In this document: in pieces, positions 29,891-39,660 of the stretch
Layout of the letters: every line of letters begins with the position of its first letter
Numbering within the stretch: position 1 is the first letter of the stretch
Assembly (NCBI RefSeq): GCF_000092905.1
Contig: NC_014098.1
Span: 3,286,001-3,350,000, forward strand
DNA length: 64,000 bases
From: Kyrpidia tusciae DSM 2912
Lineage (GTDB): Bacteria; Bacillota; Bacilli; Kyrpidiales; Kyrpidiaceae
Direction of reading: 5' to 3'
The notes under the pieces: generated by a model
Database searches by the model: none
Seen by the model: the letters and a program-made list of their open reading frames with translations, nothing else
Told to the model about the DNA's origin: nothing
Position numbers and translations under genes: made by a program

Positions 29891-30970
29891 TCATGTTGCC
29901 CCATGGACTTGGATCACGCGGTGCCCCGCGGCCTTGATCAGGCGATTGAGAACGGCCCAACCGATGCCTTCGGGAGGAAACGGTTCGGCGTACATCACCT
30001 CACACCCCAGGTGATCGAAAGACCGGAGGGCCGAGTAGAGGCCGGCCGCCACCGTGGCCAGGTCCCGGCGGGTGCCGCAGGCCACCACCGCGCAGAAGGC
30101 GGGATACACCCCCTGCCCTTCGGCGGTGGTCAACACCCCCACCCGGCGGCCGGCGGCGTGGTCGGCCGTCGCCCGGCGCACGATCTCCGCCCGGGCGGCA
30201 TCCAGGTCGCCCCGCAGGAGATACAACTGCCCCTTGGGGGCATAGTGCCGGTATTTCATCCCCGGAGCCAAAGGGCGGTCCACCGAAGCTTTCCAGGAGT
30301 CGTCCAGTTCCACCGGCTCCCCCAGCACGTCCTGCAGCTCTTCGGGACTGATGCCCCCCGGGCGGAGGATCACCGGCCGCCCCTGGGGCCAGCCGATTAT
30401 CGTGGATTCCACGCCGATCCCCGCCGGTCCGCCGTCCACCAGGAGGGGAATGCGGCCGGCCAAATCCTCCCAGACGTCCTTCGCCGTGGTGGGACTGGGG
30501 CGGCCCGAGCGGTTGGCGCTGGGGGCCGCCACCGGAATCCCGGCGACTCGCAAGATGGCGGCGGCCACCGGGTGGGCGGGCATGCGGATGGCCACGGTAT
30601 CCAGCCCCCCGGTGGTGCGCCGGGGCACCCGGTCCGCCGCGGGGAGAATGACGGTCAGCGGTCCCGGCCAAAACGCTTCCATCAACCGCGCGGCCGCCGG
30701 GAAAATCTCTTCGGCCAGGTCATCCACTTGCCGCCGTTCGGCGATGTGTACGATGAGCGGATTATCCCCCGGACGGCCCTTGGCGAAGTAGATTTTGTCC
30801 ACGGCAGCGGGATCCAGGGCGTTTGCCCCCAGCCCGTAGACCGTCTCGGTGGGAAAGGCCACCGCCTCTCCCCGGCGCAAAAAATCAGCGGCCTCGAGGA
30901 TGGCCGGATCGTTTCTCAACTCTTCCGGATCGTCCAGGGCCGCGGCCACACGCATCCACTTGGTTTCCAT
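29891..30970 (-). CDS. sua5: L-threonylcarbamoyladenylate synthase (Sua5 long form, YwlC)
   Basis: A 359-residue enzyme making threonylcarbamoyl-AMP for tRNA t6A modification. The YrdC domain (residues about 20-210) has AVAFPTETVYGLGANAL, KGRPGDNPLIVHI and PVAAPSANRSGRPSPT. A linker (GMKYRHYAPKGQLYLL) leads to the C-terminal Sua5 domain ending in NRLIKAAGHR. ATG 30970 follows GGGGGCTTGAAA; a TTG two codons earlier is less likely. It lies 13 bases after the spoIIR stop. Confidence 0.95.
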   Translation of the reverse strand: METKWMRVAAALDDPEELRNDPAILEAADFLRRGEAVAFPTETVYGLGANALDPAAVDKIYFAKGRPGDNPLIVHIAERRQVDDLAEEIFPAAARLMEAFWPGPLTVILPAADRVPRRTTGGLDTVAIRMPAHPVAAAILRVAGIPVAAPSANRSGRPSPTTAKDVWEDLAGRIPLLVDGGPAGIGVESTIIGWPQGRPVILRPGGISPEELQDVLGEPVELDDSWKASVDRPLAPGMKYRHYAPKGQLYLLRGDLDAARAEIVRRATADHAAGRRVGVLTTAEGQGVYPAFCAVVACGTRRDLATVAAGLYSALRSFDHLGCEVMYAEPFPPEGIGWAVLNRLIKAAGHRVIQVHGAT

Positions 30971-30983
30971 TTTCAAGCCCCCA

Positions 30984-31817
30984 TCAGCGAAGATGCCGGA
31001 ACCACTCCACGATTTTCATGATGAGCTCAACAATAAACCACCTTAGGACCACCGGCTGTTTATGACCATCGACACCGGGCAACTCCACGGTGGTGACGTT
31101 CCCCTTTTCGTGAAACGTGGGAACCGCATCGCCGTTCGTTAAATCGACGAAGCACAGGGGCGGAAAGAGGACACACCACCAATTGCTCCCCAGGCCATTT
31201 CCCAACGTGATCCGCAAAGCTTCGTAACGACCGGCGGGGTACACCTGATCCCCGTAGATTTTCGTCGGAAAGGGCACCATTCCAAAATCGGTCCGCACCG
31301 GGTAGTGGAACCCCGCGGCCCGGACCTCTTCCTGGGCGATCGCCTCCGCCTGGGGCACCAGGGCGCCCAGCCTGGCCCGGGCCTCGTCAGCGGTCGTCAC
31401 GCCCTTCAGATGATCGGAAACCAGTTGAATAACCCTGTCCCGGACTTTGAGCTTGACCGCCTGGTCTTCGGGCCGGTCGCTGTTGGCGATGATCCGCAGG
31501 CGGATCGCCTGATTCGGGATCGGTATAACGGTGTCATCGGCGCCCCCCGCACCTCCGGGCGCATCTGGAGAGAGGAGTTGTCCACCCGTCGAGAAGGCGG
31601 TCCCGGCGGGATGTGCCCCTGGGGTAAAGGCGCCCGGGGCAACGGTCACCGGAACCCCGCTGGGCCCTTCTTGGGGCCTCCAGGACCGATCGGGAAGCAA
31701 AGCCCCGATCCACCCCACCCCCAGTGTAAGCGCCAAGGCCAAAGGGCCGACCATGCCCCGCCACAACCACACCGCCCACGGCCGGGGACGTTTCGGTTGC
31801 CGCCCTTGCTCTTCCAC
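30984..31817 (-). CDS. spoIIR: Stage II sporulation protein R
   Basis: A 277-residue exported signalling protein made in the forespore; it activates SpoIIGA to process pro-sigma-E in the mother cell. An N-terminal membrane anchor (about residues 15-43) and a low-complexity Pro/Gly linker precede the SpoIIR domain, which contains LRIIANSDRPEDQAVKLKVRD and GNGLGSNWWCVLFPPLCFVD. GTG start after GGGGGGAT. A sigma-F-type promoter lies directly upstream, as expected for spoIIR. Confidence 0.95.
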   Translation of the reverse strand: MEEQGRQPKRPRPWAVWLWRGMVGPLALALTLGVGWIGALLPDRSWRPQEGPSGVPVTVAPGAFTPGAHPAGTAFSTGGQLLSPDAPGGAGGADDTVIPIPNQAIRLRIIANSDRPEDQAVKLKVRDRVIQLVSDHLKGVTTADEARARLGALVPQAEAIAQEEVRAAGFHYPVRTDFGMVPFPTKIYGDQVYPAGRYEALRITLGNGLGSNWWCVLFPPLCFVDLTNGDAVPTFHEKGNVTTVELPGVDGHKQPVVLRWFIVELIMKIVEWFRHLR

Positions 31818-31855
31818 GATTCATCCCCCCGCCTCACCGCTGCTGTCGTACCAGC

Positions 31856-31884
31856 AGTATGGCCGGCGGGGAGAAATCTTAAAC
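31856..31884 (-). promoter_or_regulatory. Sigma-F-type promoter of spoIIR
   Basis: Minus-strand GTTTA (31884-31880), 15 bases and GGCCATACT (31864-31856). The -10 matches the forespore sigma-F pattern GG-N-N-A-N-A-N-T completely and the -35 matches four of five bases of GTATA. It sits 39 bases before the spoIIR start. Confidence 0.7.
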
Positions 31885-31927
31885 CTTACGAATTTATGAT
31901 TGGATTTCGATAGACAGGGGCAGCGGG

Positions 31928-32833
31928 TTATGAGAGGCGGGCCCAGACCACCCGTTCGATGCCCGCCAGATCCCGGTCTGTCCCCGTTTCCATCTGGACA
32001 GCGGCTGCGCCGCCAGCGCCGCCCGCCACAACGCCACAGCTCTGCTCCAGAAGGCGGCGCACCGCGCCGGCTTGGCCCGCCCCCACTTCAACGGCTACGG
32101 CCCCCGGACGGGAGAGAACTTCGGGCAACTGGAAGAAGAGCCGGCGGTACACGTCCAGGCCGTCCCCGCCCCCGTCCAAGGCCGCCCGGGGTTCAAACCG
32201 AGCAACCTCGGGCTGCAGGCCGTCGATATCCCCGGAGGGAATGTACGGAGGATTGGAAACGACGATATCCGCTCGCTGCCCATGGTCGAGCAACGGGAAG
32301 AGGAGATCCCCTTGTACCAAGCTGACGCGATCCGCCAGCCCGTGCCGCCGTATATTCCGGGAAGCCACCTGAAACGCCCCGGGTGATACGTCGATGCCCA
32401 CGATCCGGGCCCCGGGCCAGTGGTGAGCCAGGGCCACAGCCAGGGCGCCGCTGCCTGTACCCACATCGGCGATCAGCGGGCGTTCCCACATGGAGCGCCA
32501 CCCCAGAACCCGCTCCACCAGCCCTTCGGTCTCCGGCCGGGGAATGAGGACATCGGGACCGACTTCGAGTTCCAACCCGTAAAACTCCACCACCCCGGTG
32601 ATGTACTGCAGGGGCTCCCGACGGGCCCGGCGGCTGACCCCTTCGGCAATCCGCCGTTCCTCTTCCTGGGTGAGCACCCGGTCCGGATGAGCGTAGAGAT
32701 GCGCTTTGCCCACGCCCAGCACCCGCTGGATGAGCACCTCGGCGCTCAACCGAGCATCCTCCACCCCGGCTTTTCGCAACTGCGCCACGGCCCCCTTCAA
32801 TGCTTCATGAACGGTCACGGGGAGGTTCCTCAC
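31928..32833 (-). CDS. prmC: Release factor glutamine methyltransferase
   Basis: A 301-residue SAM-dependent enzyme methylating the GGQ glutamine of release factors. N-terminal helical domain ([20 protein letters not shown]), SAM motif [13 protein letters not shown] and catalytic NPPYIPSGD. The GTG start overlaps the prfA stop by four bases (GTGA), so it is translated coupled to its substrate RF1. Confidence 0.95.
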   Translation of the reverse strand: MRNLPVTVHEALKGAVAQLRKAGVEDARLSAEVLIQRVLGVGKAHLYAHPDRVLTQEEERRIAEGVSRRARREPLQYITGVVEFYGLELEVGPDVLIPRPETEGLVERVLGWRSMWERPLIADVGTGSGALAVALAHHWPGARIVGIDVSPGAFQVASRNIRRHGLADRVSLVQGDLLFPLLDHGQRADIVVSNPPYIPSGDIDGLQPEVARFEPRAALDGGGDGLDVYRRLFFQLPEVLSRPGAVAVEVGAGQAGAVRRLLEQSCGVVAGGAGGAAAVQMETGTDRDLAGIERVVWARLS

Positions 32834-33897
32834 TGGGCAATGGATAATTTCTCCACTCGATCCGCGGCGATCAGGGCGTGGATGATTTCGTCCAAATCGC
32901 CGTCGAGCACGGCGTCGAGGCGGTGGAGGGTCAGGCCGATGCGGTGGTCGGTGACGCGATTCTGGGGAAAATTGTACGTGCGAATCCGCTCGCTGCGGTC
33001 CCCGGTGCCCACCAGGCTTTTACGGGTTTGGGCCAGCTCCTCCTGCTGCTCCCGGCGATATTTTTCGTACAACCGCGCCCGGAGGACCCTCATGGCTTTC
33101 TCCCGGTTCTTAAGCTGGGATTTTTCATCTTGGCAGGATACCACGATGCCCGTGGGAAGGTGGGTGATCCGCACCGCGGACTGGGTGGTGTTCACGCTCT
33201 GTCCCCCCGGGCCCGTGGAACAAAATGTATCGATGCGGAGATCCTTCTCGTGGATCTCCACCTCGACCTCTTCCACCTCGGGCATGACGGCCACGGTGGC
33301 CGTGGACGTGTGGATGCGGCCTCCGGATTCGGTGGTGGGCACCCGCTGGACCCGGTGGGCCCCGCTTTCAAATTTTAACCGGCTGTAAGCCCCCCGGCCC
33401 TGAACGCTGAAGACCACTTCTTTGAAGCCGCCAAGATCGGTGGGGTGAGAATCGATCATCTCCACCCGCCATCCTTGGCGCTCCGCATATCGGGTGTACA
33501 TGCGAAACAGGTCGGCGGCGAACAAAGAGGCCTCCTCGCCGCCGGCGGCGCCGCGGATCTCCACGATGACATTTTTATCGTCGTTGGGGTCCCTGGGCAA
33601 AAGAAGAATCTGGAGTTTAGCCTCCAGCTCTTCCCTCCGATGCCCTAGGGCGGCAATCTCCGATTTCACCCATTCCCGCATCTCCTCGTCCAGGCGCTCC
33701 TCAAACATCTCTTTGGCCTCGCGGAGAGCGGAAACCACCTGTTTATACTCCCGGTACGTTTGAACGGTCTCTTCGAGATCGGCCTGTTCCTTGGAATAGG
33801 TCCGCAGTTTCTCCGGATCGGCCAGGACGTCGGGGTCGCACAGGCGGCGGCCTAGATCCTCATAGCGTTCCTCGATCGCCTGAAGTTTGTCCCACAT
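32830..33897 (-). CDS. prfA: Peptide chain release factor 1
   Basis: A 355-residue class I release factor reading UAA/UAG. It shows [20 protein letters not shown], with the catalytic GGQ, and the RF1-type domain 2 sequence [16 protein letters not shown]. The ATG at 33897 ([12 protein letters not shown]) has AAGGAGG seven bases upstream; an ATG two codons earlier is too close to the site. Confidence 0.97.
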   Translation of the reverse strand: MWDKLQAIEERYEDLGRRLCDPDVLADPEKLRTYSKEQADLEETVQTYREYKQVVSALREAKEMFEERLDEEMREWVKSEIAALGHRREELEAKLQILLLPRDPNDDKNVIVEIRGAAGGEEASLFAADLFRMYTRYAERQGWRVEMIDSHPTDLGGFKEVVFSVQGRGAYSRLKFESGAHRVQRVPTTESGGRIHTSTATVAVMPEVEEVEVEIHEKDLRIDTFCSTGPGGQSVNTTQSAVRITHLPTGIVVSCQDEKSQLKNREKAMRVLRARLYEKYRREQQEELAQTRKSLVGTGDRSERIRTYNFPQNRVTDHRIGLTLHRLDAVLDGDLDEIIHALIAADRVEKLSIAQ

Positions 33898-33952
33898 GGT
33901 CATTCCTCCTTGACCGTATCGCCCAGCCGCACATAAACGATACCATTTTAAT

Positions 33953-33981
33953 ATTATAAAGGAATTCCCTGGCCGGGAAAA
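33953..33981 (-). promoter_or_regulatory. Promoter of prfA-prmC with an inverted repeat between the boxes
   Basis: Perfect TATAAT (33958-33953) with TTTTCC (33981-33976) 17 bases upstream on the minus strand. The spacer contains a TTCCC / GGGAA inverted repeat (33965-33979), which might be an operator. Confidence 0.55.
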
Positions 33982-34074
33982 CCGAAGGAGGCGAAAATAC
34001 GGGATTTTCCTCTTTCATCCCCGGTCAATTGGTTGTACAATGGGGATCGGTGTTTCGATTCGGGGGTGAGTAGG

Positions 34075-34308
34075 GTGAAACAGGCAGAACTTGATGAGTG
34101 GGCCAAAGAGTTGGCACCGGAACTGGGGGAATCTCCGGCCCGCACCCGAGAGTTGGTGCAGGCGGTGTACGACGGGCTTGCCCGCTACAACGCTCTTGAA
34201 TCTTTCCCCGCAGAGACGATCCGGACGACGATCCGCTGTCACCTCAAGGCCTTTTGGCCGCGGTTTCGCACGGCTTCGGGGCCTGGCGGACGGTCCATCA
34301 GCCGATAA
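34075..34308 (+). CDS. Small hypothetical protein, family not recognised
   Basis: A 77-residue soluble, mostly helical protein (VKQAELDEWAKELAPELGES...) with no membrane segment or known motif. The GTG start at 34075 sits after GGGGGTGAGTAGG; the frame is open 14 codons upstream. A TACAAT box at 34036-34041 could be its -10. It is divergent from prfA and followed by a stem terminator. Codon use looks like the neighbours, so it is probably a real gene. Confidence 0.55.
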   Translation: MKQAELDEWAKELAPELGESPARTRELVQAVYDGLARYNALESFPAETIRTTIRCHLKAFWPRFRTASGPGGRSISR

Positions 34309-34315
34309 ACGTTAC

Positions 34316-34339
34316 AAAGCCACCGACGCCGGTGGCTTT
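34316..34339 (+). terminator. Stem terminator after the small hypothetical gene
   Basis: A 9-bp perfect stem AAAGCCACC / GGTGGCTTT with a 6-base loop lies 8 bases past the stop of the plus-strand gene. The downstream sequence is only moderately T-rich (GATTGTG). The A and T ends could serve either direction. Confidence 0.6.
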
Positions 34340-34370
34340 GATTGTGCATGTTCACGTTTTGAGTCCGGGG

Positions 34371-35045
34371 TCACGGGCCTCGAAAGGGAGGTGCCGGAGT
34401 GGGCGGTGTGTTGACCGAATTCCTGGCCGGGGAGGGCGCGGGGGGTTCGAGTTTGGGCTTGACCGCAGGAATCTGCCGCTGCCACCGGTCGATCCTCGAC
34501 TGAAAATCGCTCACCGGTCTTCCCGCCCGCACGGCGTCGGCCACGTCTTCAATCTGCCGCAGCAAGGTCCGGTCTTCGGTGATATGCGCCTCGTTGATAA
34601 CTGGCGCCGTGATCAGAAGCCGCTGGCGAATCTCGGTTTTCACTTGCTCCGTGCGCTCGGCGTCCCGAATGGGCATGGATACGCGAATTCCAATGAAAGC
34701 CCGGTGATTCCGGACCACTGCCGCCGCCGACTGCACCCCGGGTACCGAAGAGGCCACATCCGCCAATCGGTCGGCCAAAGCCGCCTCTCCGCCGGCCACA
34801 CCGGCGCCGGAGCGGGGAGATGGCAGGGTCCCCAGACTAACCGGCGGGTTCAGGACGTCTTGTCCGTGTGCCCAACGGTTGCGGTCCCCGTCGCCGTCCA
34901 CATCGATCCGCGACCGATCCATCTTCGGCGCGGCGGGGGGTTGGGCCCCGGCACCGGGCTGCCCGATCCCGCATCCCGTGATCACCAGGGCCGCCCCCAC
35001 CGCCGCAGCGGCACCGCTCCGCCAATTTCTCCGCCTCTGCCTCAT
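34371..35045 (-). CDS. YhcN/YlaJ family sporulation lipoprotein
   Basis: A 224-residue lipoprotein: a basic N-terminus and hydrophobic stretch end in the lipobox VITGCG (Cys about 25). A Pro/Asp-rich linker follows, then the YhcN/YlaJ domain (LADRLADVASSVPGVQSAAAVV, then AFIGIRV). A disordered Pro-rich C-terminus ends it. Family members are forespore inner-membrane proteins affecting germination. ATG with AGGAGGTGA upstream. A possible forespore-type -10 (GGGCACATT, 35079-35071) precedes it. Confidence 0.82.
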   Translation of the reverse strand: MRQRRRNWRSGAAAAVGAALVITGCGIGQPGAGAQPPAAPKMDRSRIDVDGDGDRNRWAHGQDVLNPPVSLGTLPSPRSGAGVAGGEAALADRLADVASSVPGVQSAAAVVRNHRAFIGIRVSMPIRDAERTEQVKTEIRQRLLITAPVINEAHITEDRTLLRQIEDVADAVRAGRPVSDFQSRIDRWQRQIPAVKPKLEPPAPSPARNSVNTPPTPAPPFRGP

Positions 35046-35070
35046 CGCGTCACCTCCTCACCTCGGCTTT

Positions 35071-35079
35071 AATGTGCCC
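35071..35079 (-). promoter_or_regulatory. Possible sigma-F/G -10 element of the YhcN-like gene
   Basis: GGGCACATT on the minus strand fits the forespore -10 pattern GG-N-N-A-N-A-N-T. The -35 about 15 bases upstream (GTTTC) is weak. Confidence 0.35.
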
Positions 35080-35094
35080 AGGTGAGAAAGGATT

Positions 35095-35146
35095 GAAACA
35101 ACAAAGCCGACTCCCATCGTTCCGGAGGAGATCCGGGGAGCCGGCT
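35095..35146 (-). terminator. Intrinsic terminator of rpmE
   Basis: On the minus strand AGCCGGCTCCC pairs with GGGAGTCGGCT (one mismatch) and is followed by TTGTTGTTT. It lies 26 bases after the rpmE stop. Confidence 0.75.
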
Positions 35147-35171
35147 CATCGGCGGAATGCCGCGTGGCACT

Positions 35172-35369
35172 TCACATGTTGTATTTCTTCTTAAACCGCT
35201 CGACGCGCCCGCCGGTGTCGACAAACTTCTGCTTGCCGGTGAAAAACGGATGGCACTTCGAGCAGATCTCCACCCGCAGGTTCTCTTTCACAGAACCGGT
35301 TTCAAAGGTTTCCCCACAGGCGCACGTCACTTTTGTGATCTTAAACTCCGGATGAATTCCAGCCTTCAC
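35172..35369 (-). CDS. rpmE: 50S ribosomal protein L31, zinc-binding form
   Basis: A 65-residue protein. [21 protein letters not shown] and [13 protein letters not shown] provide the zinc-binding cysteines (CxC, CxxC), so this is the C+ form. I use the GTG at 35369 because it gives the canonical KAGIHPEF start with AGGTGA six bases upstream. It lies downstream of rho on the chromosome, as in Bacillus, but with the SHOCT and glycerate kinase genes between. Confidence 0.95.
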   Translation of the reverse strand: MKAGIHPEFKITKVTCACGETFETGSVKENLRVEICSKCHPFFTGKQKFVDTGGRVERFKKKYNM

Positions 35370-35426
35370 GAACACTCACCTGCCTTCCTCGGACACCTGC
35401 CGCACAGATCAAAAGCGCCAACATAC

Positions 35427-35456
35427 ATTATATCGCCATCGCACCGTAGATCGCAA
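35427..35456 (-). promoter_or_regulatory. Sigma-A promoter of rpmE
   Basis: TTGCGA (35456-35451), 18 bases and a perfect TATAAT (35432-35427), about 58 bases before rpmE on the minus strand. Confidence 0.65.
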
Positions 35457-35478
35457 TGGCAAGTTCTCCCATCGCCCC

Positions 35479-35775
35479 TCACCATTTTGGCCGATGCTCT
35501 TGGAGGTCTTTCATCATATTGGTAAAGGTTTCTCGGTCGATCTCTCCCCGGGCGTAGCGCTCGCGCAGCACCTGTTCCGCCCGATCGCCGGACCACCCGC
35601 CCCCGGGAGCGGCGTGTCCACCGTACCGCCTGACCAAGAAAACGATAAACCAGATCACCAAGCCCACAATGATAATCCACAGGAGAAAGCCAAGTCCCAT
35701 CATGCCAAACATGCCCATCGGCCACCACCCCCAATCTGTGCCCGGTCCGACACCAGGTCCATATCCGTACATCAT
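35479..35775 (-). CDS. Small membrane protein with SHOCT domain
   Basis: A 98-residue protein: Gly/Tyr/Trp/Met-rich N-terminus (MMYGYGPGVGPG, then WGWWPMGMFGMMG), one membrane helix (about residues 28-50) and a C-terminal SHOCT helix (AEQVLRERYARGEIDRETF). SHOCT segments are short C-terminal oligomerisation modules of unknown function. AAGGGGGATGA precedes the ATG. Confidence 0.75.
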   Translation of the reverse strand: MMYGYGPGVGPGTDWGWWPMGMFGMMGLGFLLWIIIVGLVIWFIVFLVRRYGGHAAPGGGWSGDRAEQVLRERYARGEIDRETFTNMMKDLQEHRPKW

Positions 35776-35929
35776 TCACTCATCCCCCTTGCTTGGGCTG
35801 AGGGCACCAAAGGCATTGGGTCCGCGGCACCCTGCAATTTTATTGTATCATGAACAAGGGACGGCAACATGTTACGAATCCGCGGAGGCCGGGCGCCACG
35901 GCCTGACGCCGCAGGAAGGGTGATCAGTT

Positions 35930-37072
35930 GTGAAAATTGTGATTGCACCAGATTCGTATAAAGGCAGTCTAAGCGCCGTGAAGGTGGCGGCGGCCATGGC
36001 AAGGGCGGCCCGGGAGGTATTCCCCGATGCCCAGGTGGAGGAGATCCCCATGGCCGACGGCGGCGAAGGCACGGTAGACGCGATGGCGGCCGCGACGGGG
36101 GGCCGGCGCGTGCAAGCCCGGGTAACGGGCCCGCTCGGCGCCCCGGTTGAAGCCACCTTCGCCATCCTCGGGGACGGCCGCACGGCGGTGATCGAAATGG
36201 CCCAAGCGTCGGGGCTGCCCTTGATTCCGGCAGATCGGCGGGATCCCGGCCGGGCGTCCACCTACGGTACCGGCGAGTTAATCCGGGCAGCTCTGGACGA
36301 AGGATGTGATACACTCTTGATCGGCCTGGGGGGGTCGGCGACCAACGATGCCGGCGCGGGTATGTTGCAGGCTTTGGGAGCCCGGATCGTCGATGCGGAA
36401 GGCCAGGATCTCCCTCCGGGCGGTATCGCCCTGGCCCGGGCAGCCCGGGTCGATCTTCAACATCTGGATCCCCGGCTGGCCAGCGTACGAGTCCGGGCCG
36501 CCTGCGACGTGGACAATCCCTTGATCGGCCCCCAGGGCGCCAGCGCAATATTCGGCCCGCAGAAAGGCGCCACTCCCGAACTGGTACGGACGTTGGATAA
36601 GGCTCTGGAACATTTTGGCCGGCTGCTTGAGGCCGCCACCGGGCGGAGCGTCCTGGAACTGCCGGGGGCGGGAGCGGCGGGAGGACTCGGGGCCGGTCTG
36701 GTGGCCGGGCTCGGCGCGTCCCTGGAGCGCGGTGTGGGCTTGGTGGCCGAAGCGGTCAAGCTTCCCGACCGAGTGCGGGACGCAGATTTGGTCCTGACAG
36801 GAGAAGGCAACACCGACCACCAGACCGCCCGAGGAAAAACGCCAATGGGCGTACTGGAGATCGCCGCTTCCCTGGGTGTACCGGTCGTGATTTTGTCCGG
36901 TGGTCTGGGGCCTGGGTATGATGAGCTTCGCCGGATCGGGCCCGCGGTCTGTTTTAGCGCGGTACTCGGACCGTGCACATTGGATGAAGCCATTGCCGCC
37001 GGAGAAGCTGGGGTTTACCGCGCAGCCAAAGAGATCCTGCTCACCTGGCGAATGGCCAGGGGAATTCGCTGA
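35930..37072 (+). CDS. Glycerate kinase (GarK/GlxK family)
   Basis: A 380-residue kinase phosphorylating glycerate, in this family usually to 2-phosphoglycerate. The N-terminus IAPDSYKGSLSAVKVAAAM, then PMADGGEGTVDAM, and the C-terminal DLVLTGEGNTDHQTARGKTP are characteristic. GTG start with GGAAGGGTGA upstream. It is convergent with rho and stands alone. Confidence 0.93.
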   Translation: MKIVIAPDSYKGSLSAVKVAAAMARAAREVFPDAQVEEIPMADGGEGTVDAMAAATGGRRVQARVTGPLGAPVEATFAILGDGRTAVIEMAQASGLPLIPADRRDPGRASTYGTGELIRAALDEGCDTLLIGLGGSATNDAGAGMLQALGARIVDAEGQDLPPGGIALARAARVDLQHLDPRLASVRVRAACDVDNPLIGPQGASAIFGPQKGATPELVRTLDKALEHFGRLLEAATGRSVLELPGAGAAGGLGAGLVAGLGASLERGVGLVAEAVKLPDRVRDADLVLTGEGNTDHQTARGKTPMGVLEIAASLGVPVVILSGGLGPGYDELRRIGPAVCFSAVLGPCTLDEAIAAGEAGVYRAAKEILLTWRMARGIR

Positions 37073-37137
37073 GGCGATGAAACCCGTTCGTAATCTTCGG
37101 GGCGGTCGCGGGAGGTCTGGAAAAGTCCAAGGCCCCT

Positions 37138-38394
37138 TTAAGCCCGGGCGCTGCGCTCTCGCACATCCAGCGTAGCCAGAAATTCGGCGTTTGTCTTGGT
37201 CTCTTTCAGTTTCTTCAGGAATAGTTCTGTAAAGTCCGGGGTATCACTCATGGCCCGCCGCATGGCCCAAAGGCGGTCCAGTTGGTCCGGGGTGAGGAGC
37301 AACTCTTCCCGCCGGGTGCCCGAGCGCCGGATGTCGATGGCCGGGAAAATCCGCTTTTCGGCCAGGCGCCGATCGAGGTGAAGTTCCATATTGCCCGTTC
37401 CCTTGAATTCTTCATAGATCACATCGTCCATTCGAGATCCGGTGTCGATGAGGGCTGTGGCGAGGATGGTCAGGCTGCCGCCTTCCTCGATGTTCCGGGC
37501 GGCTCCGAAAAAGCGCTTGGGCCGGTGGAACGCGGCGGGGTCAATTCCGCCCGACAGAGTGCGGCCACTCGGGGGAATGACCAAATTATACGCCCGGGCG
37601 AGGCGGGTAATGCTGTCCAGGAGAATGACCACATCCCTCTTGTGCTCCACCAGGCGCTGGGCCCTTTCCAGCACCAGCTCGGCCACCTTAATATGATTGT
37701 CGGGCACTTCATCAAAGGTCGAGGCCACCACTTCACCCTTGACGGAACGCTGCATATCGGTCACTTCTTCCGGCCGCTCGTCTATCAGCAGAATAAACAA
37801 CTCGATCTCCGGATAGTTGGTGCCGATGCTGTTGGCGATCTCTTTGAGAAGAAGGGTCTTCCCGGCTTTGGGCGGCGCGACGATCAGCCCCCGCTGGCCG
37901 AGCCCCACCGGAGCGATCAGATCGATGATTCGCGCCGACAGCCGGTCCGGAGTCGTTTCCAAGACGAGCTTTTTATTCGGAAAAAGCGGGGTCAGTGCGG
38001 CAAAATGCAGTCGTTCCGCGGCAGCTTCCGGGCTCGTGCCATTCACCGCCTCGACGTGCAGCAAACCGAAATACCGCTCGTTGTCCTTGGGCGGCCGAAC
38101 CTTTCCCGACACTCGGTCCCCGGTCCGCAAGTCGAACCGGCGAATCTGGGACGCGGCCACATAGATGTCCTCATTGCTGGGCAGATAACCGATGGGCCGC
38201 AGAAATCCGTAGCCGTCGGGCATGATCTCCAATACGCCCTCGGCAAACATGAACCCGTCCCGTTCGGCCAGCGCTTTCAAGATGGCAAAAATCAATTCTT
38301 TTTTCTTCATCTGGCCATAATGCTGAATTTGGTATTCTTTCGCCAGCTTATACAACTCGGTGAGTTTTTTCGATTCCAATTCCCCAATGTGCAA
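37138..38394 (-). CDS. rho: Transcription termination factor Rho
   Basis: A 418-residue hexameric RNA helicase. N-terminal domain ([13 protein letters not shown]), RNA-binding cold-shock fold (GYGFLRP, then [19 protein letters not shown]), Walker [17 protein letters not shown], Walker [17 protein letters not shown] and secondary RNA site ([20 protein letters not shown]). TTG start at 38394 follows AGGTGACAGCA. It has no large insertion. Order glpX-rho is as in Bacillus. Confidence 0.97.
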   Translation of the reverse strand: MHIGELESKKLTELYKLAKEYQIQHYGQMKKKELIFAILKALAERDGFMFAEGVLEIMPDGYGFLRPIGYLPSNEDIYVAASQIRRFDLRTGDRVSGKVRPPKDNERYFGLLHVEAVNGTSPEAAAERLHFAALTPLFPNKKLVLETTPDRLSARIIDLIAPVGLGQRGLIVAPPKAGKTLLLKEIANSIGTNYPEIELFILLIDERPEEVTDMQRSVKGEVVASTFDEVPDNHIKVAELVLERAQRLVEHKRDVVILLDSITRLARAYNLVIPPSGRTLSGGIDPAAFHRPKRFFGAARNIEEGGSLTILATALIDTGSRMDDVIYEEFKGTGNMELHLDRRLAEKRIFPAIDIRRSGTRREELLLTPDQLDRLWAMRRAMSDTPDFTELFLKKLKETKTNAEFLATLDVRERSARA

Positions 38395-38542
38395 ATGCTG
38401 TCACCTGCATTTCGGATAATTTCATGCATAGCCCGGCCCGGCCAACGTTGAACAAACTGCGAGCTTCGAATCGGTGAAACCTCGTCAGGAAGGTGAAATG
38501 AAAGGAGGCAATTGGGACCGGCGCCAAACCGGCAGCCGGCCA

Positions 38543-39511
38543 TCAGCGAAGAACGAGATGAGGTTTGCGGTCCAATCGGTGTCTCGCTTCAATGAACCGG
38601 ACGGTGCCCGTTCTCGCACGCATGACCAGCGAGTGTGTCTTGGCGGTGTTTTTCGACAAAAACCGCACGCCGTGAAGCAACTCCCCTTCGGTGACCCCGG
38701 TGGCGGCAAAGATCGCATCGTCCCCGCGCACCAAATCTTCCAGGGTCAGCACCTTGCGGGGATCACTGATCCCCATCGTCCGACAGCGTTCCCGCTCGGC
38801 ATCGTCTTGGGGAACCAGGCGTCCTTGGAACTCACCGCCCAGACATTTTAACGCGGCGGCAGCCAGGACCCCCTCCGGGGCTCCGCCGGTCCCGAACATG
38901 ATGTCCACTCCGACCTCCTCGAAAGCCGTATTGATGGCTGCCGCGACATCTCCGTCGGTGATGAGTTTAATCCGCGCGCCGGCACTGCGGATCTCTTCAA
39001 TCAAGGATTCGTGGCGCGGGCGATCGAGCAGGATGGCCACCACTTCACTGATATGTTTATCATTGGCTTTGGCGACTTCCATCAGATTCTCTTTCACCGT
39101 GGCATCCAGGTGGATCCTTCCTTTGGCCCGGGGGCCCGCGGCGATCTTCTCCATGTACATGTCCGGGGCGTGCAGCAAGGTTCCCCGGGGCGCCGCTGCC
39201 ACCACCGTAATGGCGTTCCACAATCCCTTGGCGACGATGTTCGTACCCTCCAAGGGATCCACCGCCACATCGACCTCCGGGGCGCTCCCGGTTCCGAGGT
39301 GTTCCCCGATATACAACATTGGGGCCTCGTCCATCTCCCCTTCACCGATCACCACAATACCGTTCATGTTCACCGTGTCAAACATGCGCCGCATCGCCGC
39401 GGTGGCGGCGTCATCGGCCTCCATCTTCTTGCCGGTGCCCATCCACCGCGCCGAGGCCAGGGCGGCCACCTCGGTCACCCGAACCAATTCCATGGCTAAT
39501 TCCCGTTCCAC
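38543..39511 (-). CDS. glpX: Fructose-1,6-bisphosphatase class II
   Basis: A 322-residue metal-dependent phosphatase of gluconeogenesis. Metal and substrate motifs: [23 protein letters not shown] and [16 protein letters not shown]. The GTG at 39511 ([14 protein letters not shown]) has GGGGAGG upstream and matches the family start; the frame is open ten codons earlier. It lies about 150 bases before rho. Confidence 0.95.
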   Translation of the reverse strand: MERELAMELVRVTEVAALASARWMGTGKKMEADDAATAAMRRMFDTVNMNGIVVIGEGEMDEAPMLYIGEHLGTGSAPEVDVAVDPLEGTNIVAKGLWNAITVVAAAPRGTLLHAPDMYMEKIAAGPRAKGRIHLDATVKENLMEVAKANDKHISEVVAILLDRPRHESLIEEIRSAGARIKLITDGDVAAAINTAFEEVGVDIMFGTGGAPEGVLAAAALKCLGGEFQGRLVPQDDAERERCRTMGISDPRKVLTLEDLVRGDDAIFAATGVTEGELLHGVRFLSKNTAKTHSLVMRARTGTVRFIEARHRLDRKPHLVLR

Positions 39512-39660
39512 CCGGTCCGCCTCCCCACGATCGCTCTCCACCTTTAACTATAGCACGACAAAGCCGTCTCCAAAAGCACGCCCAGGCAGGAAGCGACCCA
39601 TACGATATGAATCTATCAAGTGAGGGTTCGATATTCGAGATGGGTACGGAGGTGGTCAGG

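Noticed and set aside
39319-39660. N-terminal 114-codon extension of the M1-like peptidase frame
   Set aside because: Lies opposite glpX, is very Ser/Pro/Arg-rich, and the GTG at 39661 directly starts a signal helix after a good ribosome binding site.
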